Notes under the pieces: generated by a model
What the model was told of the DNA's origin: nothing
Seen by the model: only the letters and a program-made list of their open reading frames with translations
The model's database searches: none
Shown: one piece after another, positions 1 through 9,129 of the stretch
Layout of the letters: each line of letters starts with the position of its first letter
How positions within the stretch are numbered: the first letter of the stretch is position 1
NCBI RefSeq assembly: GCF_900101495.1
Contig: NZ_FMUS01000001.1
Coordinates: forward strand, 124,001 to 188,000
Source: Alkaliphilus peptidifermentans DSM 18978
GTDB lineage: Bacteria > Bacillota > Clostridia > Peptostreptococcales > Natronincolaceae
DNA length: 64,000 nucleotides
Direction of reading: 5' to 3'
Program-made: the position numbers and the translations under genes

Positions 1-48
1 AGCGTTTGATAGTCCAACATAACCTGTTCCGGCAACTGTGATTTTCAT
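1..48 (-). CDS. UDP-glucose/GDP-mannose dehydrogenase family protein, N-terminal fragment
   Basis: Only the first 16 codons are in the window; the gene runs off the left edge. They read MKITVAGTGYVGLSNA, the start of a Rossmann fold (GxGxxG) typical of UDP-glucose 6-dehydrogenase, which oxidises UDP-glucose to UDP-glucuronate. An AAGGGGG ribosome binding site precedes the ATG at 48. The next gene upstream is a UDP-glucuronate 4-epimerase, which would use its product, so the pair plausibly supplies UDP-GlcA and UDP-GalA to the polysaccharide. UDP-ManNAc dehydrogenases start alike, so the exact substrate is not fixed by this fragment. Confidence 0.72.
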   Translation of the reverse strand, partial: MKITVAGTGYVGLSNA

Positions 49-126
49 TTTCTGATTACCCCCTTGTTTTTGTAAGATCATCTAATCATAAGACCTCATT
101 ATGTTATTTGACTATGGCTTTCATTA

Positions 127-1149
127 TCATTTAGCCTGCTTCTCTACTTTATAATACTCTTCATACCATTCAACGAATTTCCGAAGTCCTTCTTCAATGC
201 TCGTAGATGGTTTGAAGTTGATATCTCTTTCTAAATCACTCACGTCAGCATAAGTTCTAAGAACATCTCCTGGCTGCATATCCATATATACTTTCTCAGC
301 TTCTTTTCCAAGAGCTGATTCTAATGCATTAATAAATCTCATAAGTTGTACTGGGTTGTTGTTTCCTATGTTGTATATTTTATAAGGTGCAAAGCTTGTG
401 CTTAAATCGTCCTTGCTTTCGTCCCACTCTTTATTGGCAATAGGAGCTTTATCAATCAGCTTCACAATACCTTCTACAATGTCATCAATATAAGTGAAGT
501 CTCTTTCCATCTTTCCGTGGTTAAAGACTTTGATTGGCTTTCCAGCTAAGATGTCTTTAGTAAATGAGAAGTAAGCCATGTCTGGTCTTCCATAGGGTCC
601 ATAAACTGTGAAGAATCTAAGCCCAGTTGTTGGAACACCATAAAGATGACTATAAGTATGAGCCATCAATTCATTTGACTTCTTGGTAGCAGCATAAAGT
701 GAAACCGGGTGATCCACATTATGATTTGTAGAGAATGGTGCTACCTTATTGCCACCGTAGACAGAGCTAGAAGATGCATAAAGCAGATGCTCTACCGGGT
801 AATTTCTACAAGCCTCTAAGATGTTCATAAAACCAGTCAGGTTAGAATCCACATAAGCATAGGGATTCTCAATGGAGTACCGCACTCCTGCTTGAGCCGC
901 TAGATTTATGACGTGTGTTGGCTGGTGGGTTTCAAAGATATGATCTACTGCAGCCTTATCTTTTAGATCTACTTTATGAAAGTTAAAGTTATTGTATTTG
1001 CCTAGGATCTCAAGCCTTGACTGTTTTAGGCTTGGATCATAATAGTCGTTCAAGTTATCAATTCCAATTATTTGATAGGATTGATCTAGTAATTTTTTTG
1101 AAAGGTGAAAGCCGATAAAACCAGCTGCACCTGTTATTAGTATTTTCAT
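127..1149 (-). CDS. NAD-dependent epimerase, probable UDP-glucuronate 4-epimerase
   Basis: This 340-residue protein is an extended short-chain dehydrogenase/reductase. It has the NAD-binding GAAGFIG at residues 7-13, a serine-rich SSSSVYG segment near 127-132 and the catalytic pair Tyr152/Lys156 in YAATK. The segment [16 protein letters not shown] and the full length match the CapI/LpsL group, which interconverts UDP-glucuronate and UDP-galacturonate in the cytosol. The adjacent dehydrogenase fragment would make its substrate. It is the second-to-last gene of the polysaccharide locus in this window. A UDP-glucose 4-epimerase is possible but fits less well. Confidence 0.85.
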   Translation of the reverse strand: MKILITGAAGFIGFHLSKKLLDQSYQIIGIDNLNDYYDPSLKQSRLEILGKYNNFNFHKVDLKDKAAVDHIFETHQPTHVINLAAQAGVRYSIENPYAYVDSNLTGFMNILEACRNYPVEHLLYASSSSVYGGNKVAPFSTNHNVDHPVSLYAATKKSNELMAHTYSHLYGVPTTGLRFFTVYGPYGRPDMAYFSFTKDILAGKPIKVFNHGKMERDFTYIDDIVEGIVKLIDKAPIANKEWDESKDDLSTSFAPYKIYNIGNNNPVQLMRFINALESALGKEAEKVYMDMQPGDVLRTYADVSDLERDINFKPSTSIEEGLRKFVEWYEEYYKVEKQAK

Positions 1150-1302
1150 CTTTTCCCCTTTCTTTTAATTCAATCAACTCTTAATTTTTCTGCAAAACAA
1201 TAATTATTATAAATTTTATTACAAAGTGAACAGTGAACAGTTCAAACCAACATTATATTAAATCACAAAACTTTGCATTTTAATTGATGTCTATAACTTC
1301 TA

Positions 1303-2727
1303 TCAGTTATATTTTCTTAATTTTTTGCCTAAACTCTTTGTAAGCATTTCAGAAATCTCTTTATTCCCTTTAGCAAAAAACTCCGCAATATTCACATCTA
1401 AATCCTTAAGTACCTCTTTAGGCCATTTCCAGTTGTTATAACTCCCTTGTACTAAACCTTGAGCAATCAATAATCCCCAAAGTCCCAAGTTTAGAAAAAC
1501 AACACTAATCAGAGATAGTCCCAAGATTAGAAAACCTGAAAATATGGCCGGTTTTACAAACGGTACTATATTCTTAGTCGTAATTAGAGTTGCAAAATTA
1601 GTGTGGTTCATTTCTAAGAACAGAATAATAAGTAAAAATGAAGTCTGATTAGTAGGCAATAATAAAATATTGCTGCCCAATATTATTAAGAATCTATTTC
1701 CAAATAAAAGAACCCCTATTGCTCCCGCCAAATAAGTATACGTCATTATTGTTATGCTTTTTGAAAACTGATTAGTTATTTCATTTGAGTTTCCAATCAT
1801 TCGGTTTTGATTGAATAACGGCATATAAGTTCTAAATAGAATACTTGAAAATACTACTAGTAAATTAGCTATCTGCAAAGTTAATCCATAGTTAGCAACA
1901 GTTTCTAACGTTAGATATCTAGCTGCAACCAGAGTATTCCCTTTAGTTATTAAAAAAGAGCCTAAAGAAACTAGTCCGAGCTTATATGCATTTGTCCATA
2001 GTATGGAAAAAATATCATAATCCTTTTTCTTTACGGTTTTTAAAGCCATCTTTGTTTCTTTATCGTAAAAGAAATAATATGAAGACACACGATTTACTAT
2101 GCTTCCAACTAAATTTCCAAATGCTACACCAGCTAGTCCGTATCCTGAAGATAATCCAATAACTGAGAATAATAAAAAAGATATTTTAGATAAAACTATG
2201 GTTTGATTAGATTGTGCAATTCTACCTTGTCCTGTTAACAGCGGAGTATAGTAATAGAAGTAAAAATTAAAAACCACTGATAAAATATAAATATTCCAAG
2301 CATTTAATATATCTGCTTGATTTACTAAATCTATTGTTATGCCCTCTAAATATCTAGTTCCAACCGTAAACAAGACTAGAGCTATTATTGTAGCAATAGC
2401 AAAATAAATTTTTTTCACTGATGAAATTAATGTTTTTAGCAATGAATAATCAATGTCAAGACTCTCTTTTTGCTCTACAATCCCCTCTTTACATAAATTC
2501 CTAGCGCCACTATAGACATATGAAACATTTCTCATAATTGTTGGTTGTAAACCGAAGTCTAGTAAATTAACAAGTGCGGTTATAGATAAAAAAACATACC
2601 ATATAGCAAGTTCCTCAGAAGGTAACAGCCTGAGGATTAATGGCAATAATAGTATACCTGCGCTAGTTTGAAGTATATATGATGCATAACTCCACATTAT
2701 ATCTTTTTTAGTTATTTTTATTCCCAT
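1303..2727 (-). CDS. Wzx-type polysaccharide flippase (membrane protein)
   Basis: The protein has 474 residues and about a dozen long hydrophobic segments across its whole length, starting with an aromatic segment after MGIKITKKDIMW. This is the pattern of the MOP/polysaccharide_synt family, which flips undecaprenyl-linked oligosaccharides across the cytoplasmic membrane. Its start overlaps the end of the reductase gene by 20 bp, so the two are probably translated together. Sequence of this family is poorly conserved, and the assignment rests on topology, size and the presence of Wzy, Wzz and a priming transferase in the same locus. No other flippase or ABC exporter for polysaccharide is seen here. 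Confidence 0.8.
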   Translation of the reverse strand: MGIKITKKDIMWSYASYILQTSAGILLLPLILRLLPSEELAIWYVFLSITALVNLLDFGLQPTIMRNVSYVYSGARNLCKEGIVEQKESLDIDYSLLKTLISSVKKIYFAIATIIALVLFTVGTRYLEGITIDLVNQADILNAWNIYILSVVFNFYFYYYTPLLTGQGRIAQSNQTIVLSKISFLLFSVIGLSSGYGLAGVAFGNLVGSIVNRVSSYYFFYDKETKMALKTVKKKDYDIFSILWTNAYKLGLVSLGSFLITKGNTLVAARYLTLETVANYGLTLQIANLLVVFSSILFRTYMPLFNQNRMIGNSNEITNQFSKSITIMTYTYLAGAIGVLLFGNRFLIILGSNILLLPTNQTSFLLIILFLEMNHTNFATLITTKNIVPFVKPAIFSGFLILGLSLISVVFLNLGLWGLLIAQGLVQGSYNNWKWPKEVLKDLDVNIAEFFAKGNKEISEMLTKSLGKKLRKYN

Positions 2728-3604
2728 TATATTTTAGCAACCCTTCTTCTAAACTAACTTCTATTATCCAGCCAGGTAGCGTCTCATATTTTCCCCATAA
2801 TTTCATAACTTCACGTTTTCTGTAATTCCTACCACCCCAAATAACATTCAACTTTTTTCCTGTTATAAACTCAAATTTATTTATCAAATCTTTTAATCGG
2901 ATAGGTTTTTTTGAACCCACTCCAAACTCTTGAAATCCTATTCCTTGTTCTACTAAATACTCATATGCCTTTACATAAGCTTTAACTACATCATTGACAT
3001 GAACTAGGTCTAATACTTGTTCTCCTGGTGACATATTGAGTTCCTTATTTTCATCCGCAAACTTATGTAGTAGATTGATTAGTTTTGGTCTTTTATCAAA
3101 CTCCCCGTAAGTGTCAAATAACTTTAATGTAATAACCCTAATATTTTCAGCTTCTACATAGTATTTAACCAAACTTTCAAATGCTTGCTTCGTAGCAGCA
3201 TACAAATCTACAGGATTATATTCATCAGAGTGATAATGTTGCCAAGAAGTTCCACTATTAATCAGCAGTTTGGTTTTAGACTCTTTCATTGCTTCAAGAA
3301 TATGAAGGCCAAATTTAATATTACTATCCACCAGACCATCAATTTGATTAGATTCATGCTCTGCAATAAATAAAGATGCTAAATGAAATACAATCTCTAC
3401 ATTTTTTTCATTGAAATAATCAATTAGCCTCTCAATCTGTCCATCATATTCAAAAACATCTATCTCATTAAGTACACTACTTATATTTGAGTAATCTGAG
3501 GACGGCCTTGTAATTACAGAAACTTCCCAATCATTCTTAATTAGGAATTTACATAAATTTGAGCCTACAAACCCTGTGCCCCCAGTTACAATTGCCTTTT
3601 TCAT
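2708..3604 (-). CDS. NAD(P)-dependent sugar reductase, AscF/RfbJ-like (final step of CDP-3,6-dideoxyhexose synthesis)
   Basis: This 298-residue extended SDR has GGTGFVG at residues 8-14, Ser/Thr near 117-120 and the catalytic Tyr135/Lys139 in YAATK. The segment LKLFDTYGEFDKRPKL resembles CDP-abequose/CDP-ascarylose synthases, which reduce the 4-keto group of CDP-3,6-dideoxy-4-hexulose. It is the last member of a run of six genes that together make a CDP-3,6-dideoxyhexose. A C5 epimerase lies directly upstream, which points to ascarylose rather than abequose or paratose. The stereochemistry of the product cannot be read from sequence. Confidence 0.75.
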   Translation of the reverse strand: MKKAIVTGGTGFVGSNLCKFLIKNDWEVSVITRPSSDYSNISSVLNEIDVFEYDGQIERLIDYFNEKNVEIVFHLASLFIAEHESNQIDGLVDSNIKFGLHILEAMKESKTKLLINSGTSWQHYHSDEYNPVDLYAATKQAFESLVKYYVEAENIRVITLKLFDTYGEFDKRPKLINLLHKFADENKELNMSPGEQVLDLVHVNDVVKAYVKAYEYLVEQGIGFQEFGVGSKKPIRLKDLINKFEFITGKKLNVIWGGRNYRKREVMKLWGKYETLPGWIIEVSLEEGLLKYNGNKNN

Positions 3605-3618
3605 TTTATGCTCACCTC

Positions 3619-4161
3619 CTAAAAAGGATTTCTATCTTTAAACTCTTCAAAAGTAATTAAAGCTTTATCTCTATCAGAAATAATTGGGCTTTTCAATTCC
3701 CAGTTAAAATTAAAACTGTCATAGCGAATTCCAAAATCTGATATATTATTATAAACTGTTGCAACGTTGTAAATCATTATAGTATTATCTTGAATTGATT
3801 TGAATCCATGAGCTAAGCCCTTTGGTATATATACAGATCTTTGATTACTTTCATTTAATAATATTGAAATAGCTTTCCCATATGTTCTAGATTCTTTTCT
3901 TAGGTCAAGTATTACATCCATAACTTCCCCTTTTGCCACATACACAAGCTTTTCATGATCATGTGGTGGTAGCTGAAAGTGCATTCCTCGGATTACATTC
4001 TTCTTTGAAACAGAAAAATAACTTTCTCTAAAATCAGTACAAAGTCCATTTTCCGAAAAAAATTCTTTGTGATATGTTTTTGTAAAGCTTCCTCTGTCAT
4101 CTGAAGCGTTAAAATTTTCTATTATAAAAACTCCTTCTAGCTCTGTTTTAATTAATTTCAT
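3619..4161 (-). CDS. RmlC-like sugar epimerase, probable CDP-3,6-dideoxy-4-hexulose 5-epimerase (AscE-like)
   Basis: This 180-residue cupin belongs to the dTDP-4-dehydrorhamnose 3,5-epimerase family. The catalytic-histidine motif RGMHFQ has His61, followed by EKLVYVAKGEVMDVILDLR and IPKGLAHGF, all family landmarks. Its start overlaps the stop of the CDP-glucose 4,6-dehydratase gene (ATGA), and a GGGGG site precedes it. A separate, more typical rmlC lies at 13.2 kb in the rhamnose cluster, so this copy most likely acts on the CDP-linked intermediate, as AscE does in Yersinia CDP-ascarylose synthesis. Redundant dTDP-sugar epimerase activity cannot be excluded. Confidence 0.75.
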   Translation of the reverse strand: MKLIKTELEGVFIIENFNASDDRGSFTKTYHKEFFSENGLCTDFRESYFSVSKKNVIRGMHFQLPPHDHEKLVYVAKGEVMDVILDLRKESRTYGKAISILLNESNQRSVYIPKGLAHGFKSIQDNTIMIYNVATVYNNISDFGIRYDSFNFNWELKSPIISDRDKALITFEEFKDRNPF

Positions 4162-5240
4162 GAATATCCCCCTTTTACAGAGAAATCCATAATTTGCTTC
4201 TTACATAAATCATATACATCTATATCATTATAGTCTTTATACCAATCAACCGTTAACTCAATAGTCTCCTCAATATTTAGGGTTGGTATCCAGCCTAATT
4301 TAAACCTTGCTTTCGAGATATCCAATGCTAATAGCTTAGCCTCATGTACAGCATTTGGATCAGAAACATCCTTCAACTCTCCCCTTCCATAATAATTAAG
4401 GACAGATTGAGAAACATCCCAAACAGGAATTATTGAGTTGAGTTCAGGTCCAAAATTCCACGCTTCTGCATAGTCAACAGGATTATTATACATTTTTTCC
4501 CCTAACATCAAATAACCACTTAAAGGTTCTAAAACATGCTCCCAAGGCCTAACAGACTTAGGACTTCTTATTTCAATTGGTTTATTAGCTTCTAATGCTT
4601 TTATGCAATCTGGTATAATTCTATCTTTAGCCCAGTCTCCACCACCTATTACATTTCCCGCTCTTACACTTGCTATAGATTTCCCATGTTTTTTATAATC
4701 TTTAGGATTCATAAAAGATAATCGCCATGAATTAATGGCTATTTCAGCAGCGCCTTTAGAAGATGAATATGGGTCATATCCTCCCATTGGATCTGATTCT
4801 CTATAGCCCCAAAGCTGTTCCTTGTTGTCATAGCACTTATCAGTTGTAACCATTATTCCAGCTTTCGTGGCTTTAGTCTTTCTAATAGCTTCTAAAACAT
4901 TAATTGTCCCCATAACATTTGTCTCATATGTCTCAACAGGATTCTCATAAGAAAGTCTTACTAGCGGCTGGGCTGCGAGGTGAAATACAAGCTCGGGATT
5001 ATATTTTGCAAATACTTCTTCAAGCTTGGCTTTATCTCTTATATCCCCTCTAATATCAACTATCTTTTCTCCAACTTTTGATAAAACAAAATTATCCCTA
5101 TCTGTATATGGATCTAAAGAATATCCGATAACCTTAGCCCCTAATTCATGCAGCCAAATAGAAAGCCATGAACCTTTAAACCCGGTATGTCCAGTAACTA
5201 ATACTGTTTTGTTTTTATAAACATTATTGAACCCGTTCAT
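4158..5240 (-). CDS. rfbG: CDP-glucose 4,6-dehydratase
   Basis: This SDR enzyme (about 360 residues) converts CDP-glucose to CDP-4-keto-6-deoxyglucose. The Rossmann motif reads VLVTGHTGFKGSWL, the signature of RfbG/AscB, followed by TTDKCYDNKE and the YSSSK catalytic pair. I place the start at the ATG at 5240, directly after the rfbF stop, because family members begin a few residues before KTVLVTGHTG; the frame also opens from a TTG at 5258, which would overlap rfbF. It sits between the cytidylyltransferase and the 5-epimerase, in the order of the CDP-dideoxyhexose pathway. Confidence 0.93.
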   Translation of the reverse strand: MNGFNNVYKNKTVLVTGHTGFKGSWLSIWLHELGAKVIGYSLDPYTDRDNFVLSKVGEKIVDIRGDIRDKAKLEEVFAKYNPELVFHLAAQPLVRLSYENPVETYETNVMGTINVLEAIRKTKATKAGIMVTTDKCYDNKEQLWGYRESDPMGGYDPYSSSKGAAEIAINSWRLSFMNPKDYKKHGKSIASVRAGNVIGGGDWAKDRIIPDCIKALEANKPIEIRSPKSVRPWEHVLEPLSGYLMLGEKMYNNPVDYAEAWNFGPELNSIIPVWDVSQSVLNYYGRGELKDVSDPNAVHEAKLLALDISKARFKLGWIPTLNIEETIELTVDWYKDYNDIDVYDLCKKQIMDFSVKGGYS

Positions 5241-5242
5241 AA

Positions 5243-6016
5243 TTACCACACTTTCCAAAAAGCTTCGTCATTTTTCCATAATTTTTCTAAATGATTTAAA
5301 TCTCTTTCATGATCCATACATGCCCATAATCCATCATGTTTATATACAGCTACTTTTCCTTGAGTCGCTAAATCCTCTAAAATTCCTGCTTCAAGATCAC
5401 AATTCTCATCTTCAGTAATATAATTTAATAGTTTCCTGTCAAAAACCATATAGCCACCATTAATCATCCCTTGAGATGTCTGTGATTTCTCCTCAAAAGA
5501 AGTTAATATATCTCCATCAGCAATTAGTTCTCCGAATCTAGCTGGTGGATGCACCCCTGAGATAGTAACCATCTTGCCTGTTTTATTATGGAACTCAATT
5601 AAGTCTTTTATGTTAATATCTGCTACCCCATCACCATATGTTAAAAGATTTATATCTTCATCTAGATATTTTTCTATTCGTTTTAATCTGCCACCTTTTA
5701 GTGTATTTAATCCAGTATCTACTAATGTAACTTTCCAATCCACCTCATCATGTCCATTATGAAATTCCACACTATTATCTTTAAGGTTTACGGTAAAATC
5801 ATTATTATTTGAATCATAATGCAGGAAGTAGTCTTTTATAACATCACCTTTATATCCTAGGCAAATTACAAATTCTTTAATTCCATAATGTGCATAAGTC
5901 TTCATTATATGCCAAATTATCGGTTTCCCCCCAACTCTAACCATTGGTTTTGGAATTGAGTTTGTAAGGTTTCCCAGTCTTGTCCCGTAACCACCCGCTA
6001 AAATAACTAATTTCAT
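5243..6016 (-). CDS. rfbF: Glucose-1-phosphate cytidylyltransferase
   Basis: The enzyme makes CDP-glucose from glucose-1-phosphate and CTP, the first step towards CDP-3,6-dideoxyhexoses. The N-terminus MKLVILAGGYGTRL carries the nucleotidyltransferase loop, followed by SIPKPMVRVGGKPIIWHIM, closely matching RfbF/AscA; the length of 257 residues is normal. I choose the ATG at 6016, preceded by GGGAGTGAAGA, over the ATG at 6031, which would place the ribosome binding site inside the gene. The coding region overlaps neither neighbour and is followed at once by rfbG. Confidence 0.93.
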   Translation of the reverse strand: MKLVILAGGYGTRLGNLTNSIPKPMVRVGGKPIIWHIMKTYAHYGIKEFVICLGYKGDVIKDYFLHYDSNNNDFTVNLKDNSVEFHNGHDEVDWKVTLVDTGLNTLKGGRLKRIEKYLDEDINLLTYGDGVADINIKDLIEFHNKTGKMVTISGVHPPARFGELIADGDILTSFEEKSQTSQGMINGGYMVFDRKLLNYITEDENCDLEAGILEDLATQGKVAVYKHDGLWACMDHERDLNHLEKLWKNDEAFWKVW

Positions 6017-6021
6017 ATTCT

Positions 6022-6702
6022 TCACTCCCATTCATCCATATAAATTTTTGTATATCCATTTTTTATAAGTAATTCTTTATAGTCACTGTTAAAAGTCTTA
6101 CTCCCACATATATAGATATTGGTTTCTTTATCAGCAACTCTACTAATGTCATCTATACTTATCCTGCTATTATAACAATTGTCAATCTTTTCTCTAGTAA
6201 CAAATACTTCCATGTTTTTACCTAGTGTATTCTTAAGGCTTTCATAATGCAATAAATCATCAAAAAACCTAACACTATAAAATAGGTGAATATTTTTTGA
6301 AAGTCCCTTTAACTCAAAATATTTTATCAAGCTAAAATACGGAGTTATACCAACACCACCTGCTATAAATAAATGTCTCTCATTTTCTATTTTTTTGTTA
6401 AATAAGTCCCCAAAAGGATATTTAATTGTGCATCTATCCCCTATATTTAGTTCATTAAATATTCTTGATGTATATAATCCGACATTCTTAATAATAAATC
6501 GCATTAACCCTTTTTCATAAGAGGCTATACTAAAAGTTCTAGAGTCAGGCCATATATCAGAAGCTGTAACTAAATCTAGAGTAAGTTGCACAAATGACCC
6601 TGGATTATACTTTCTTTCTTTTTCTAGCCTAAGTACATATTCTCTAATATCTTTACTATGCTCTATAACTTCTATAACTTCTGCTTGAGTTACAAAGTTC
6701 AT
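6022..6702 (-). CDS. Flavin-dependent NAD(P)H reductase, E3 component for the 3-dehydrase; no ferredoxin domain
   Basis: This 226-residue protein has an FAD-binding half with RTFS at residues 55-58 and an NAD(P)-binding half with GGVGITP at 115-121 and YICGS near 197-201. It belongs to the ferredoxin-NADP reductase superfamily. Its place between rfbF and the E1 gene marks it as the partner that feeds electrons to the 3-dehydrase. The known Yersinia E3 (AscD) is about 330 residues and carries an N-terminal plant-type [2Fe-2S] domain. That domain is absent here: only Cys91, Cys176 and Cys199 are present. Electrons must pass directly to E1 or through a separate ferredoxin. Confidence 0.82.
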   Translation of the reverse strand: MNFVTQAEVIEVIEHSKDIREYVLRLEKERKYNPGSFVQLTLDLVTASDIWPDSRTFSIASYEKGLMRFIIKNVGLYTSRIFNELNIGDRCTIKYPFGDLFNKKIENERHLFIAGGVGITPYFSLIKYFELKGLSKNIHLFYSVRFFDDLLHYESLKNTLGKNMEVFVTREKIDNCYNSRISIDDISRVADKETNIYICGSKTFNSDYKELLIKNGYTKIYMDEWE

Positions 6703-8012
6703 TATGCTAGCTCCTTGAAGAAACTTTCAAATGCCTTTGCAATATAGGCTATTTGCTCATCATTGATCCCTGGATATACCCCTATAAAAAAAGTATTGTT
6801 CATAATATAATCAGTATTTTTTAAATCTCCGATTATTCTACATTCAATATCTAGATACGCTGGTTGCTTTGTAACATTTCCAGCAAAAAGTAGTCTAGTC
6901 ATAATCATGTTTTTTTCTAAATACAAAGTTAATTCATTTCTAGAAAACTTGTCGTTTTCCTTTACTGTAATTGGAAACCCAAACCAAGAAGGATCAGAAT
7001 TTTTTGTTGCTTCCGGAAGTATGAAATAGTCTTCATATTTTTCTAGTTCTTTTTTTATCTTATTGAAATTTTCTTTTCTTTTTTCAATGAAACTTGGTAA
7101 TTTTTCAAGTTGAGCCATACCAATTGCCGCCTGCATATCAGTAACCTTTAAGTTGTAACCAATATGGCTATACACATATTTATGGTCATATCCAACCGGT
7201 AGCTTACCATACTGCATACTAAACCTTCTCCCACAGGTATTATCTGAGCCAGGCCCACAATAACAATCTCTTCCCCAATCTCTAAAGGAAGTAGCTATCT
7301 TCATTAATTCATCATCACTTGTAAGAACAGCTCCACCTTCTCCCATCGTCATATGATGGGCAGGATAAAAACTCACTGTAGCCAAATGCCCGAAGGTTCC
7401 TACTTTTTTACCATTGTATGTTGATCCTACAGCATCACAGCAATCTTCTACAACAAATAAATCGTGTTTATTCGCAAATTCCATAATAGCACCAAGATCA
7501 AATGGATTTCCAAGTGTATGTGCAATCATTATAGCTTTTGTTTTATCTGATAAAGCTTTTTCAAGGTCTTCAACTTTTATATTATACGTTGACAGCTCTA
7601 CGTCAACGAATACAGGTACTAGCCCATTTTGTATAATTGGATTTATGGTAGTTGGAAATCCAGCTGCAACTGTAATAACTTCATCACCTTTTTTTAAACG
7701 TCTCTCGCCTAATTTGGGCGATGTGAGTGTTGTAAAAGCTACCAGATTTGCCGAAGATCCAGAATTCACTAATAGGCAATGATCAACATCCATAAATTGT
7801 GCAAATTCATATTCAAAATCTTCAGCATACCTACCCGCTGTCAGCCAAAAGTCTAATGATGAATCCACAAGATTTACAAGTTCATTTTCATCGAACACTC
7901 TCCTCGCGAATGGGATGCGGTCACCTTCCGAATATTTTTCTGATGCAAATTTCAATTGGTAATATTCTTTTGTTTTTTCTAGAATAAGGGTTCTTATTTC
8001 TTTATTGTTCAT
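6702..8012 (-). CDS. rfbH: CDP-4-keto-6-deoxyglucose 3-dehydrase (E1), PMP- and [2Fe-2S]-dependent
   Basis: This 436-residue enzyme has the DegT/DnrJ/EryC1 aminotransferase fold but is a C3 dehydrase. The usual PLP lysine is replaced by His220 in [14 protein letters not shown], the hallmark of the E1/RfbH/ColD group. Counting residues gives Cys192-X57-Cys250-X-Cys252-X7-Cys260, which reproduces the unusual [2Fe-2S] motif described for Yersinia E1. It removes the C3 hydroxyl of the CDP-sugar through a pyridoxamine adduct, with electrons from the reductase encoded next. Its stop overlaps the reductase start by one base, so the two are probably translationally coupled. Confidence 0.95.
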   Translation of the reverse strand: MNNKEIRTLILEKTKEYYQLKFASEKYSEGDRIPFARRVFDENELVNLVDSSLDFWLTAGRYAEDFEYEFAQFMDVDHCLLVNSGSSANLVAFTTLTSPKLGERRLKKGDEVITVAAGFPTTINPIIQNGLVPVFVDVELSTYNIKVEDLEKALSDKTKAIMIAHTLGNPFDLGAIMEFANKHDLFVVEDCCDAVGSTYNGKKVGTFGHLATVSFYPAHHMTMGEGGAVLTSDDELMKIATSFRDWGRDCYCGPGSDNTCGRRFSMQYGKLPVGYDHKYVYSHIGYNLKVTDMQAAIGMAQLEKLPSFIEKRKENFNKIKKELEKYEDYFILPEATKNSDPSWFGFPITVKENDKFSRNELTLYLEKNMIMTRLLFAGNVTKQPAYLDIECRIIGDLKNTDYIMNNTFFIGVYPGINDEQIAYIAKAFESFFKELA

Positions 8013-8034
8013 CTACAAAACCTCCATCTCATTA

Positions 8035-9129
8035 TTAAACTAGATTTATTATCTTTTTTATCTTCTTATAGAACTTACTCATTGATTTATAAAAAGCAAA
8101 CTTTAAGATCCTCTTTTTGTAGATGCATATATAATTAAAACTATTTTTATCAAGACCCGAGCTTTCAATTAAACTTTCTAACTCTGTTATTTTTAACGTG
8201 TGCTGCTCTTGTTTAAATGTTTTGTATAAAAATCTCCCTAGCTTGCAATAATTTGATCCAAATTTTCTCATAATTTCAAAACCATTAAAGAACTCATGAA
8301 TAGTTATTGGTTTCATTGATTCATTTACTTCCCATCGATAATAACCAGTAACGAAGAATGGCTTATATATTTTATAGTCATTGTTAAATTTAAATAAAAA
8401 AAACCAATCTGCCACTGCGCCATATGATTCATCAAACCCGCCTAAGTTAAGTATATGACTTTTTCTTAATATTAGCCCACATGATGGCTCTCCATATGGG
8501 TTAGAATTTAAAAATATTGAATCCATAATTTTTATCTCTACTAGTCTGTTGGTTAAAAAGCTATTTGCATATTCCTTGATACTTTTAGTAAATACTAAGT
8601 TAGTTTTTTTCCATTTAGATTTACTTCCGAAATATTCAACATTAGAGCAGATACCATCAATTTTTAAATCACTTGTAATTAATCTTAATACTCTATTTAG
8701 GTAGTCTTTATGCAATAAGTCATCGTCATGCAAGAAAGAAACCCATTCCCCTCTAGCTAGCTCTATGCACCTGTTCCAATTTCCAAACATGCCAATATTT
8801 TCATCGTTTTGATAGTACTTAATACTAACGTGTTGAAAATCTTTATGCGCTAAGAAGTTAATTATTTCATCTGAACACTCTGAAGAAGATTTATTATCTA
8901 AAATCACTATTTCATAATCTAAGCTGCAATCTTTTTGGTTCACAGCGCTTAATATGGCTTCTTTTAACTCACAAACTCTTTGGTATGTTGGAATAACTAT
9001 AGATATTAAAGGACTTACTGAATAATTTGTGTTTTCAAACAACACCATTGTGTTCACATTTTTATATCTCAAAAAATCATTTTTAGTTTTTAATAAATTT
9101 ATATCATTATTCATATTAAATTGACTCAT
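8035..9129 (-). CDS. Glycosyltransferase family 2
   Basis: The protein has 364 residues from the ATG at 9129, which overlaps the upstream TGA as TGATG; the frame also opens at a GTG three bases earlier. The GT2 fold shows as PLISIVIPTYQR near residue 41, NIGMFGNWNRCIELARGEW and the metal-binding SFLHDDDLL near residue 138. The C-terminal part is lysine- and aromatic-rich. It is a cytosolic transferase adding one sugar to the lipid-linked repeat unit. It follows directly on the CDP-dideoxyhexose genes, so it could transfer the dideoxyhexose, but neither donor nor acceptor can be told from sequence. Confidence 0.85.
   Translation of the reverse strand: MSQFNMNNDINLLKTKNDFLRYKNVNTMVLFENTNYSVSPLISIVIPTYQRVCELKEAILSAVNQKDCSLDYEIVILDNKSSSECSDEIINFLAHKDFQHVSIKYYQNDENIGMFGNWNRCIELARGEWVSFLHDDDLLHKDYLNRVLRLITSDLKIDGICSNVEYFGSKSKWKKTNLVFTKSIKEYANSFLTNRLVEIKIMDSIFLNSNPYGEPSCGLILRKSHILNLGGFDESYGAVADWFFLFKFNNDYKIYKPFFVTGYYRWEVNESMKPITIHEFFNGFEIMRKFGSNYCKLGRFLYKTFKQEQHTLKITELESLIESSGLDKNSFNYICIYKKRILKFAFYKSMSKFYKKIKKIINLV

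Noticed and set aside
5026-5418. Two small plus-strand frames over rfbG and rfbF
   Set aside because: Both are antisense shadows without start signals and overlap strongly conserved enzyme genes.
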